This document shows positions 22,710-30,198 of a DNA stretch of 43,117 nucleotides, piece by piece. The translations under genes and the position numbers were made by a program. Each line of letters opens with the position of its first letter. Position 1 is the stretch's first letter. The stretch covers positions 1 to 43,117 of the forward strand of contig NZ_FYDX01000029.1 of the NCBI RefSeq assembly GCF_900187455.1. Reading direction: 5' to 3'. The notes under the pieces are model-generated. The model was not told the origin of the DNA, made no database searches, and saw nothing but the letters and a program-made list of their open reading frames with translations. Source of the DNA: Pseudomonas sp. Irchel 3E13. GTDB lineage: Bacteria > Pseudomonadota > Gammaproteobacteria > Pseudomonadales > Pseudomonadaceae.

Positions 22710-23534
22710 TTACTTGCGACGACGGACGATCATTTTGTCGGTACGCTTATTACCACGAGTCTTCGCACCCTTGGTCGGGAAGCCCCATGGCGATACCGGA
22801 TGACGACCACCGGAGGTACGACCTTCACCACCACCATGTGGGTGGTCAACCGGGTTCATGGCAACACCACGAACGGTTGGGCGAACGCCACGCCAGCGTT
22901 TGGCACCAGCTTTACCCAGCGAACGCAGGCTGTGCTCGGAGTTCGAGACTTCGCCCAGGGTCGCACGGCACTCAGCCAGTACTTTACGCATTTCGCCAGA
23001 GCGCAGACGCAGGGTCACGTAGACACCTTCGCGAGCGATGAGCTGAGCCGAAGCACCAGCGGAACGAGCGATTTGCGCACCTTTACCCGGCTTCAGTTCG
23101 ATGCCGTGAATGGTGCTACCGACTGGGATGTTACGCAGCTGCAGCGAGTTGCCCGGCTTGATAGGAGCCAGAGCACCTGCGATCAGCTGGTCACCAGCGC
23201 TCACGCCTTTAGGGGCGATGATGTAGCGACGTTCGCCGTCCGCATAGCACAGCAGAGCGATGTGAGCAGTACGGTTTGGATCGTATTCGATACGCTCGAC
23301 AGTGGCGGCGATGCCGTCCTTGTCGTTGCGACGGAAGTCGACCAGACGGTAATGCTGCTTATGACCACCACCAACGTGACGAGTGGTAATACGGCCATTG
23401 TTGTTACGACCACCAGACTTCGATTTTTTCTCGAGCAGCGGTGCGTGAGGAGCGCCTTTATGCAGCTCCTTGTTGACCACCTTGACCACAAAACGGCGGC
23501 CAGGGGAAGTCGGTTTGCATTTAACGATTGCCAT
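22710..23534 (-). CDS. rplB: 50S ribosomal protein L2
   Basis: L2 is needed for subunit association and peptidyl-transferase centre formation. The 274 residues begin MAIVKCKPTSPGRRFVVKVV and contain the family signature GVAMNPVDHPHGGGEGRTSG near the C-terminus; its His is the conserved residue near the catalytic centre. It follows rplW by 14 bases. Confidence 0.98.
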   Translation of the reverse strand: MAIVKCKPTSPGRRFVVKVVNKELHKGAPHAPLLEKKSKSGGRNNNGRITTRHVGGGHKQHYRLVDFRRNDKDGIAATVERIEYDPNRTAHIALLCYADGERRYIIAPKGVSAGDQLIAGALAPIKPGNSLQLRNIPVGSTIHGIELKPGKGAQIARSAGASAQLIAREGVYVTLRLRSGEMRKVLAECRATLGEVSNSEHSLRSLGKAGAKRWRGVRPTVRGVAMNPVDHPHGGGEGRTSGGRHPVSPWGFPTKGAKTRGNKRTDKMIVRRRK

Positions 23535-23548
23535 GATGCACCCCTTCC

Positions 23549-23848
23549 TTACTCAGCACTGCTGCTGAAATCGAGATCTTGGCCTGGTTGAAGGGAGATG
23601 ATCGCCTTCTTCCAGTCATTACGCTTGCCCAGGCCGCGAGCGGTGCGCTTGGACTTACCCAGAACGTTCAGGGTAGTTACGCTTTCCACTTTCACGCTGA
23701 ACAGGCTTTCGACGGCCTTCTTGATTTCCAGCTTGGTTGCGTCAGTAGCAACCTTGAAAACGAACTGGCCTTTCTTGTCAGCCAGAACCGTGGCCTTCTC
23801 GGAAACGTGCGGGCCAAGTAGAACTTTAAATACGCGTTCCTGGTTCAT
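23549..23848 (-). CDS. rplW: 50S ribosomal protein L23
   Basis: L23 sits at the tunnel exit and docks trigger factor and SRP. The 99 residues start MNQERVFKVLLGPHVSEKAT and have the VLGKSKRTARGLGKRNDWKK block, whose extended basic loop reaches rRNA. The ATG overlaps the rplD stop as ATGA, so translation is coupled. Confidence 0.98.
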   Translation of the reverse strand: MNQERVFKVLLGPHVSEKATVLADKKGQFVFKVATDATKLEIKKAVESLFSVKVESVTTLNVLGKSKRTARGLGKRNDWKKAIISLQPGQDLDFSSSAE

Positions 23849-24447
23849 CCCAGCAGCTCCTCGAATTTCTTCACGGCCGACACAGTGATCAACACTTTGT
23901 CGTATGCGATCAGACTGACCGGATCGGAGGCCTGTACATCGCGCACGTCAACGTGCGGCAGGTTACGGGCAGCCAGGTACAGATTCTGATCAACAGCATC
24001 AGAAACGATCAGTACGTCGCTCAGACCCATGCCATTCAGCTTGTTCAGCAGGTCTTTGGTTTTCGGTGCTTCAACAGCGAAGTCTTGAACCACGACCAGA
24101 CGGTCGGTACGCACCAGCTCAGCGAGGATGGAACGCATTGCTGCGCGGTACATCTTCTTGTTGAGCTTCTGCGAGTGATCCTGAGGACGAGCTGCGAAAG
24201 TGGTACCGCCGCCACGCCAGATTGGGCTACGGATAGTACCGGCACGAGCGCGACCAGTACCCTTCTGACGCCAAGGGCGCTTACCGCCACCAGATACGTC
24301 GGAACGGGTTTTCTGCTGCTTGGTGCCTTGACGGCCGCCGGCCATGTAGGCCACGACTGCTTGGTGAACCAGCGTCTCGTTGAATTCGCCACCGAAAGTC
24401 AGTTCGGAAACTTCGATCGCTTGAGCGTCATTTACATTTAGTTGCAT
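23845..24447 (-). CDS. rplD: 50S ribosomal protein L4
   Basis: L4 reaches into the exit tunnel and, in E. coli, represses the S10 operon by attenuation and translational control. The 200 residues include the tunnel-loop region (GGKRPWRQKGTGRARAGTIR) and the globular VRTDRLVVVQDFAVEAPKTK part. Because the S10 leader in this window is very short, the E. coli type of L4 attenuation site appears absent. It follows rplC by 12 bases and overlaps rplW by four. Confidence 0.98.
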   Translation of the reverse strand: MQLNVNDAQAIEVSELTFGGEFNETLVHQAVVAYMAGGRQGTKQQKTRSDVSGGGKRPWRQKGTGRARAGTIRSPIWRGGGTTFAARPQDHSQKLNKKMYRAAMRSILAELVRTDRLVVVQDFAVEAPKTKDLLNKLNGMGLSDVLIVSDAVDQNLYLAARNLPHVDVRDVQASDPVSLIAYDKVLITVSAVKKFEELLG

Positions 24448-24459
24448 GTCAGCTTCCCC

Positions 24460-25095
24460 TTAACCGCGAGCCTTGGCAGCCGGACGCACAACCAAATTGC
24501 CACCAGTGGCGCCCGGAACGGCACCCTTGACCAGCAACAGATTGCGTTCAGCGTCGACGCGCACTACTTCCAGGGACTGAACGGTCACGCGCTCGGCGCC
24601 CATGTGACCGGACATTTTTTTGCCCTTGAATACACGACCAGGAGTCTGGCACTGGCCGATAGAGCCCGGGACGCGGTGGGAAACGGAGTTACCGTGGGTG
24701 TTGTCTTGACCGCGGAAGTTCCAGCGCTTGATGGTACCGGCAAAGCCTTTACCCTTGGACTGACCGGTAACATCTACCAGTTGGCCTGCAGCGAAGAGTT
24801 CAGCGTTGATCAAGTCGCCAGCCTGGTATTCGCCGTCTTCAAGACGGAATTCCCAGACGCCACGACCAGCGGCAACGTTTGCTTTAGCGAAGTGACCTGC
24901 TTGAGCAGCAGTCACACGCGAAGCACGACGCTCACCGACAGTGACTTGCACTGCACGATAGCCATCGGTTTCTTCAGTTTTGAACTGGGTGACGCGATTC
25001 GGCTCGATCTCAATGACCGTGACCGGAATGGAGACACCTTCTTCGGTGAAAATGCGGGTCATACCGCACTTACGACCGACTACACCAATAGTCAT
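24460..25095 (-). CDS. rplC: 50S ribosomal protein L3
   Basis: L3 is one of the first proteins in 50S assembly, and its long loop reaches the peptidyl-transferase centre. The 211 residues start at the ATG at 25095 (MTIGVVGRKCGMTRIFTEEG); an upstream in-frame extension is not conserved. The loop GQDNTHGNSVSHRVPGSIGQ contains the glutamine that is methylated by PrmB in E. coli. It follows rpsJ by 81 bases, a gap with no strong hairpin that I can call. Confidence 0.98.
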   Translation of the reverse strand: MTIGVVGRKCGMTRIFTEEGVSIPVTVIEIEPNRVTQFKTEETDGYRAVQVTVGERRASRVTAAQAGHFAKANVAAGRGVWEFRLEDGEYQAGDLINAELFAAGQLVDVTGQSKGKGFAGTIKRWNFRGQDNTHGNSVSHRVPGSIGQCQTPGRVFKGKKMSGHMGAERVTVQSLEVVRVDAERNLLLVKGAVPGATGGNLVVRPAAKARG

Positions 25096-25176
25096 GTTGT
25101 AAACCTCATGAGTGTACGGGGCTTTCACCCGCTATGGCCGCCCATTTCAGAGCGTTACACGACTAAGACCCAAGTC

Positions 25177-25488
25177 TTAGCCGAGGCTGATCTGCACTTC
25201 CACACCTGCTGCAAGATCAAGCTTCATAAGTGCATCAACGGTTTTATCCGTTGGCTGGACGATGTCCAGAACGCGCTTATGAGTACGGATCTCGTACTGG
25301 TCGCGCGCGTCTTTGTTGACGTGCGGGGAGACCAGAACGGTGAACCGCTCTTTACGGGTAGGCAGTGGAATTGGACCACGTACCTGAGCACCAGTACGTT
25401 TCGCGGTTTCCACGATTTCCTGGGTGGATTGGTCGATCAGGCGATGGTCAAAAGCCTTCAACCTGATACGGATTTGCTGATTTTGCAT
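25177..25488 (-). CDS. rpsJ: 30S ribosomal protein S10 (NusE)
   Basis: S10 is a 30S head protein that also acts as NusE, pairing with NusB in antitermination and linking NusG (also encoded here) to the ribosome. The 103 residues start [20 protein letters not shown] and contain the conserved loop [20 protein letters not shown]. It opens the S10 operon after a strong promoter and a leader of only about 57 bases. Confidence 0.98.
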
Positions 25489-25519
25489 TGGATTTCAGAC
25501 TCCAGGCTGCTATTCCCAC

Positions 25520-25536
25520 CGGGCGCACTACGCCCG
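25520..25536 (-). promoter_or_regulatory. Hairpin in the S10 leader
   Basis: CGGGCG-TAGTG-CGCCCG forms a perfect 6-bp stem about nine bases after the predicted start of the S10 transcript. Its short distance to the 5' end suggests mRNA protection or a minimal regulatory site; no T run follows. Confidence 0.45.
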
Positions 25537-25551
25537 TTAAAAGGAGGCGTG

Positions 25552-25580
25552 ATTCTATAGACGCCCCCATTAGGTGTCAA
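25552..25580 (-). promoter_or_regulatory. S10 operon promoter
   Basis: On the minus strand a consensus TTGACA (25580-25575), a 17-base spacer and TAGAAT (25557-25552) make a strong sigma70 promoter. The predicted start is near 25545. It directly follows the terminator of the str operon. Confidence 0.8.
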
Positions 25581-25586
25581 CCCAAT

Positions 25587-25616
25587 AAAAAAACCCCCGC
25601 TAAGCGGGGGTTTTTT
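25587..25616 (-). terminator. Terminator of the str operon (after tuf)
   Basis: CCCCCGC-TTA-GCGGGGG with flanking A and T runs forms an intrinsic terminator 13 bases beyond the tuf stop, just before the S10 promoter. Confidence 0.93.
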
Positions 25617-25628
25617 CATCGATCGAAA

Positions 25629-26822
25629 TTACTCGATGATTTTGGCTACGACGCCGGCGCCGACGGTACGACCGCCTTCACGGATAGCGAAGCGCAGACC
25701 ATCTTCCATCGCGATGGTTTTGATCAGGGTAACAGTCATCTGAATGTTATCGCCTGGCATTACCATTTCAACGCCTTCTGGCAGCTCGCAGTTACCGGTC
25801 ACGTCAGTAGTACGGAAGTAGAACTGTGGACGGTAGCCTTTGAAGAACGGAGTATGACGGCCGCCTTCTTCCTTGCTCAGAACGTAAACTTCTGCGGTGA
25901 ACTTGGTGTGCGGCTTGACCGAACCTGGCTTGACCAGAACCTGGCCACGCTCAACGTCGTCACGCTTGGTGCCACGCAGCAGAACGCCGCAGTTCTCACC
26001 AGCACGACCTTCGTCCAGCAGCTTGCGGAACATCTCAACACCAGTACAGGTAGTGGTGGTGGTGTCACGCAGACCAACGATTTCCAGCGGATCCTGAACG
26101 CGGACGATGCCACGCTCGATACGACCGGTAACAACGGTACCACGACCCGAGATCGAGAATACGTCTTCGATTGGCATCAGGAACGGCTTGTCGATAGCAC
26201 GCTCAGGCTCTGGGATGTAGCTATCCAGAGTCTCAACCAGCTTCTTGACAGCGGTGGTGCCCATTTCGTTGTCGTCTTTGCCTTCCAGCGCCATACGAGC
26301 CGAACCGATGATGATCGGAGTGTCGTCGCCTGGGAAGTCATAGGTGGACAGCAGGTCGCGAACTTCCATCTCGACCAGTTCCAGCAGCTCAGCGTCGTCT
26401 ACCAGGTCAGCCTTGTTCAGGAAGACCACGATGTACGGAACGCCAACCTGACGGGACAGCAGGATGTGCTCACGGGTTTGTGGCATCGGACCATCGGCGG
26501 CCGAGCAAACCAGGATCGCGCCGTCCATCTGGGCAGCACCGGTGATCATGTTCTTCACATAGTCAGCGTGACCTGGGCAGTCAACGTGAGCGTAGTGACG
26601 AATTTTCGAGTTGTACTCAACGTGAGCGGTGTTGATGGTGATACCGCGCGCTTTCTCTTCTGGAGCCGAGTCGATCTTGTCGAACTCAACGACTGCCGAA
26701 CCGAAAACTTCGGAGCAGACGCGAGTCAGAGCTGCAGTCAGAGTGGTCTTACCGTGGTCAACGTGGCCGATAGTGCCGACGTTAACGTGGGGAAGGGAAC
26801 GATCAAATTTTTCTTTAGCCAC
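25629..26822 (-). CDS. tufA: Elongation factor Tu (str operon copy)
   Basis: EF-Tu carries aminoacyl-tRNA to the ribosome with GTP. The 397 residues show G1 GHVDHGKTT (19-27), switch I RGITINTAHVEY, G3 DCPGHADY, G4 NKADLVDD, and domains 2 and 3 ending EGGRTVGAGVVAKIIE. It is the last gene of the str operon, 30 bases after fusA, followed by a strong terminator. A second, nearly identical tuf copy lies at the right edge of the window; they differ near the stop (AKIIE here, AKVIE there). Confidence 0.98.
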   Translation of the reverse strand: MAKEKFDRSLPHVNVGTIGHVDHGKTTLTAALTRVCSEVFGSAVVEFDKIDSAPEEKARGITINTAHVEYNSKIRHYAHVDCPGHADYVKNMITGAAQMDGAILVCSAADGPMPQTREHILLSRQVGVPYIVVFLNKADLVDDAELLELVEMEVRDLLSTYDFPGDDTPIIIGSARMALEGKDDNEMGTTAVKKLVETLDSYIPEPERAIDKPFLMPIEDVFSISGRGTVVTGRIERGIVRVQDPLEIVGLRDTTTTTCTGVEMFRKLLDEGRAGENCGVLLRGTKRDDVERGQVLVKPGSVKPHTKFTAEVYVLSKEEGGRHTPFFKGYRPQFYFRTTDVTGNCELPEGVEMVMPGDNIQMTVTLIKTIAMEDGLRFAIREGGRTVGAGVVAKIIE

Positions 26823-26852
26823 GACAGTGAACCTCTTGCCTAAAGGGCTGGA

Positions 26853-29000
26853 TTAGCCTTGTTTTTTAACGAGCGCTTCGACGATGTTCGCCGGAGCTTC
26901 GGAGTATTTGGAGAATTCCATGGAGTAGCTCGCGCGACCCTGAGACATGGAACGAACGTCGGTCGCATAACCGAACATTTCACCCAGCGGCACCTCAGCA
27001 CGGATCACCTTGCCGGAGACCGAGTCTTCCATACCTTGGATCAGACCACGACGACGGTTCAGGTCACCCATCACGTCACCCATGTAGTCCTCTGGGGTTA
27101 CTACTTCTACCTTCATGATCGGCTCAAGCACCTTACCGCCACCTTTGGTAGCCAGTTGCTTGGTCGCCATGGAGGCAGCCACCTTGAACGCCATCTCGTT
27201 GGAGTCGACGTCGTGGTAGGAACCATCGAACACGGCTGCCTTCAGGCCGATCAGCGGATAGCCGGCAACAATGCCGTTCTTCATCTGCTCTTCGATACCC
27301 TTCTGGATCGCCGGGATGTATTCCTTAGGAACCACACCACCTACAACTTCGTTGGTGAATTCCAGACCTTCGGTAATGTTGCCCTGAGCGTCTACTGATG
27401 GCTGCGAGAAGCGAATCCAGCAGTGACCGAACTGACCGCGACCACCGGACTGACGAACGAACTTGCCTTCGATCTCGACGTTGTCCTTGCTGATCTGCTC
27501 GCGGTACGAAACCTGCGGCTTACCAATGTTGGCCTCAACGTTGAATTCGCGCTTCATGCGGTCAACAAGGATGTCCAGGTGAAGCTCGCCCATACCGGAG
27601 ATGATGGTTTGGCCGGTTTCTTCATCGGTCTTGACGCGGAACGACGGGTCTTCCTGAGCCAGCTTGCCCAGTGCGATACCCATCTTCTCCTGGTCCTGCT
27701 TGGTCTTCGGCTCAACAGCTACCGAGATCACAGGCTCCGGGAAGTCCATACGCTCAAGAATGATTGGCTTGTCGGCGTTGCACAGAGTGTCACCAGTGGT
27801 GACGTCCTTCATGCCGATCAGGGCAGCGATGTCGCCCGCCAGAACTTCCTTGATTTCTTCACGCTGGTTGGCGTGCATCTGCACCATACGACCAACGCGC
27901 TCTTTCTTGCCCTTGACCGAGTTGATCACGGAATCGCCAGACTGCAGCATGCCCGAGTAAACGCGCACGAAGGTCAGGGTACCCACGAACGGGTCAGTAG
28001 CAATCTTGAACGCCAGAGCCGAGAACGGCTGGCTGTCATCTGCATGACGCTCGTCGTAGTCAGCCTCGACCAGCTCTTCCTTTGGCTTCTCGATCAGGTC
28101 TGGGTGGATACCCTTGATCGCAGGAATCTCGGTCGGAGCAGGCAGGAAGTCGATAACAGCATCGAGAACCAGAGGAACGCCCTTGTTCTTGAAGGAAGAA
28201 CCACAAACAGCCGGAACGATCTCGCTAGCCAGGGTGCGCGCACGCAGGCCTGCCTTGATCTCGTCGACGGTCAGCTCACCTTCTTCAAGGTACTTGTTCA
28301 TCAGCTCTTCGTTGGCTTCGGCAGCAGCCTCAACCATGTTGGCACGCCATTCTTCAGCCAGGTCCAGCATATCGGCAGGAATTTCTTCCTCGCGATAGGT
28401 GGTGCCTTTGTCGTCGTCGTTCCAGTAGATAGCCTTCATCTTGATCAGATCGACCTGACCCTGGAAGTTCTCTTCCGAACCGATGGCCAACTGAACAGGA
28501 ACCGGGGTGTGACCCAGACGGTTCTTGATCTGACCTACGACGCGCAGGAAGTCGGCACCGGCACGGTCCATTTTGTTCACGTAAACAACACGTGGAACAC
28601 CGTATTTGTTGGCTTGACGCCATACGGTTTCGGACTGCGGCTCAACGCCGGAGGTACCGCAGAACACAACGACCGCACCGTCAAGTACGCGCAGCGAACG
28701 CTCAACTTCAATAGTGAAGTCAACGTGGCCAGGGGTATCGATGACGTTTACGCGATAGTTGTCGTACTGACCACGGGAACCCTGCCAGAAAGTGGTAACA
28801 GCAGCGGAGGTAATGGTAATACCCCGCTCCTGTTCCTGCACCATCCAGTCGGTGGTCGCGGCGCCATCATGCACCTCGCCCATTTTGTGGCTCAGGCCTG
28901 TGTAGAACAGGATCCGCTCGGTAGTGGTAGTTTTACCCGCATCAACGTGCGCGCAAATACCAATGTTACGGTAGCGGTTGATTGGTGTAGTACGAGCCAT
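26853..29000 (-). CDS. fusA: Elongation factor G
   Basis: EF-G drives translocation and ribosome recycling with GTP. The 715 residues carry G1 AHVDAGKTTTTERIL (about 17-31), RGITITSAAVT, DTPGHVDFT and NKMDRAGADF. Later parts include GMGELHLDILVDRMKREF in domain III and the domain IV/V sequence with RRGLIQGMEDS. Length is normal. It is 30 bases after rpsG and 30 before tufA in the str operon. Confidence 0.98.
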   Translation of the reverse strand: MARTTPINRYRNIGICAHVDAGKTTTTERILFYTGLSHKMGEVHDGAATTDWMVQEQERGITITSAAVTTFWQGSRGQYDNYRVNVIDTPGHVDFTIEVERSLRVLDGAVVVFCGTSGVEPQSETVWRQANKYGVPRVVYVNKMDRAGADFLRVVGQIKNRLGHTPVPVQLAIGSEENFQGQVDLIKMKAIYWNDDDKGTTYREEEIPADMLDLAEEWRANMVEAAAEANEELMNKYLEEGELTVDEIKAGLRARTLASEIVPAVCGSSFKNKGVPLVLDAVIDFLPAPTEIPAIKGIHPDLIEKPKEELVEADYDERHADDSQPFSALAFKIATDPFVGTLTFVRVYSGMLQSGDSVINSVKGKKERVGRMVQMHANQREEIKEVLAGDIAALIGMKDVTTGDTLCNADKPIILERMDFPEPVISVAVEPKTKQDQEKMGIALGKLAQEDPSFRVKTDEETGQTIISGMGELHLDILVDRMKREFNVEANIGKPQVSYREQISKDNVEIEGKFVRQSGGRGQFGHCWIRFSQPSVDAQGNITEGLEFTNEVVGGVVPKEYIPAIQKGIEEQMKNGIVAGYPLIGLKAAVFDGSYHDVDSNEMAFKVAASMATKQLATKGGGKVLEPIMKVEVVTPEDYMGDVMGDLNRRRGLIQGMEDSVSGKVIRAEVPLGEMFGYATDVRSMSQGRASYSMEFSKYSEAPANIVEALVKKQG

Positions 29001-29030
29001 AAAGCCCTCGCGAAAATAGTGATGCCAGAA

Positions 29031-29501
29031 TTAGAAGCGGTAGTGCGAGAACGCTTTGTTGGCTTCGGCCATACGGTGTACGTCTTCACGCTTCTTGACT
29101 GCAGCACCTTTGCCTTCAGCAGCATCCAGCAATTCGCCGGCCAGGCGCAGAGCCATGGACTTCTCGCCACGCTTACGGGCGTAGTCTACCAACCAGCGCA
29201 TTGCCAGAGCGTTACGACGGGATGGACGAACTTCAACAGGAACCTGGTAAGTAGCACCGCCAACACGGCGCGACTTCACTTCGACCAGCGGAGCGATGGC
29301 GTCGAGAGCTTTCTCGAAGATTTCCAGGGGATCGCTGTTCTTGCGCTCTTTGACCTTGTCCAGCGCACCGTAAACGATACGCTCGGCAACGGCCTTTTTG
29401 CCGCTTTCCATCACGTGGTTCATGAACTTGGCGAGGATCTGGCTTCCGTATTTCGGATCGTCCAGAATCTCACGCTTGGCTGCTACACGACGTCTTGGCA
29501 T
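29031..29501 (-). CDS. rpsG: 30S ribosomal protein S7
   Basis: S7 starts assembly of the 30S head and, in E. coli, represses the str operon by binding the rpsL-rpsG intercistronic RNA. The 156 residues begin MPRRRVAAKREILDDPKYGS and contain the PVEVRPSRRNALAMRWLVDY helix and the tail AFSHYRF. The 116-base gap before it, with two short hairpins, is a plausible equivalent of that operator. Confidence 0.98.
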   Translation of the reverse strand: MPRRRVAAKREILDDPKYGSQILAKFMNHVMESGKKAVAERIVYGALDKVKERKNSDPLEIFEKALDAIAPLVEVKSRRVGGATYQVPVEVRPSRRNALAMRWLVDYARKRGEKSMALRLAGELLDAAEGKGAAVKKREDVHRMAEANKAFSHYRF

Positions 29502-29617
29502 TGATAAGCCCTCAAACGGTCTTCAGGTTAGCCCGGGACATCCACCCTCTCGAGGGTTTGCGCCCGACCTTACTCTTATCGACTCAAAAAAATGAATGAA
29601 CTACTGCAAGCGACCAA
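29502..29617 (-). promoter_or_regulatory. rpsL-rpsG intercistronic region, possible S7 operator
   Basis: The gap is longer than other gaps of this operon and contains ACCCTCGAGAGGGT (29543-29556, self-complementary) flanked by short complementary segments such as GAAGACC and GGTCTTC-like pieces. E. coli uses a similar gap as the S7 repressor site. Binding here is inference from position. Confidence 0.35.
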
Positions 29618-29989
29618 TTACTTCGGACGCTTGGTACCGTACTTCGAACGACCCTGGTTACGGCCTTTAACGCCCGAGGTATCCAGAGAGCCGCGAACGG
29701 TGTGGTAACGAACACCTGGCAAGTCTTTTACACGGCCGCCGCGAATCAGTACGACGCTGTGCTCTTGCAGGTTGTGGCCTTCACCGCCGATGTACGAGGA
29801 AACCTCGAAACCGTTGGTCAGACGCACACGGCATACTTTACGCAGTGCCGAGTTAGGTTTTTTCGGCGTAGTAGTGTACACACGGGTGCACACGCCACGA
29901 CGTTGCGGGCAGTTCTGCAGCGCAGGTACGTCGGATTTCTCGACGGTACGCTTACGCGGCTGACGTACCAGCTGGTTGATAGTTGCCAT
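29618..29989 (-). CDS. rpsL: 30S ribosomal protein S12
   Basis: S12 monitors codon-anticodon pairing in the decoding centre. The 123 residues have the two conserved loops: TPKKPNSALRKVCR with Lys43, and GGRVKDLPGVRYH with Lys88. Both are the wild-type residues whose mutation gives streptomycin resistance, so the allele looks susceptible. It is the first gene of the str operon after its own promoter and an approximately 85-base leader. Confidence 0.98.
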   Translation of the reverse strand: MATINQLVRQPRKRTVEKSDVPALQNCPQRRGVCTRVYTTTPKKPNSALRKVCRVRLTNGFEVSSYIGGEGHNLQEHSVVLIRGGRVKDLPGVRYHTVRGSLDTSGVKGRNQGRSKYGTKRPK

Positions 29990-30042
29990 CTACTAGCTCC
30001 ACTGTTGTCTTGCGACGCTATTGTCTTGCAAGAAAGCATAAA

Positions 30043-30065
30043 TTGGCAGGGCAGAGCCCTACCAA
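30043..30065 (-). promoter_or_regulatory. Hairpin in the str operon leader
   Basis: TTGGTAGGGC-TCT-GCCCTGCCAA pairs in a 10-bp stem with one mismatch, beginning about nine bases after the predicted transcript start. Closer to rpsL, TTGTCTTGC is repeated (30005-30013, 30021-30029). Function is unknown; its 5'-proximal place resembles the hairpin in the S10 leader. Confidence 0.45.
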
Positions 30066-30080
30066 ATTTAGGGGTACAAG

Positions 30081-30109
30081 AGTCTAAAGAGGATCTTGTA
30101 CTCAGTCAA
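30081..30109 (-). promoter_or_regulatory. str operon promoter (before rpsL)
   Basis: On the minus strand TTGACT (30109-30104), a 17-base spacer and TAGACT (30086-30081) form a good sigma70 promoter. The predicted start is near 30074, about 85 bases before the rpsL ATG. Confidence 0.75.
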
Positions 30110-30135
30110 GACAAGGCCCCGGCTTACCGACTCCG

Positions 30136-30166
30136 GTCATCGGTGACAATTCATGTCACCGATGAC
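30136..30166. terminator. 13-bp hairpin after rpoC
   Basis: GTCATCGGTGACA and TGTCACCGATGAC pair perfectly around a five-base loop, 33 bases beyond the rpoC stop. No T run follows on the minus strand, so it is an atypical terminator, an RNase III target or an mRNA 3'-end protector. No canonical terminator is seen between rpoC and the str promoter. Confidence 0.5.
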
Positions 30167-30198
30167 TGAAGAAGATCCGCCGAGGCCCTGCCCTACTG

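Noticed and set aside
22652..23591. Thr-rich plus-strand frames opposite rplB and other ribosomal genes
   Set aside because: Low-complexity Thr/Gln-rich products are the reverse of basic ribosomal proteins; no independent evidence of coding.
30005..30029. Repeated TTGTCTTGC in the str leader as a protein-binding operator
   Set aside because: Only two copies, 16 bases apart, with no further support; mentioned within the leader annotation only.
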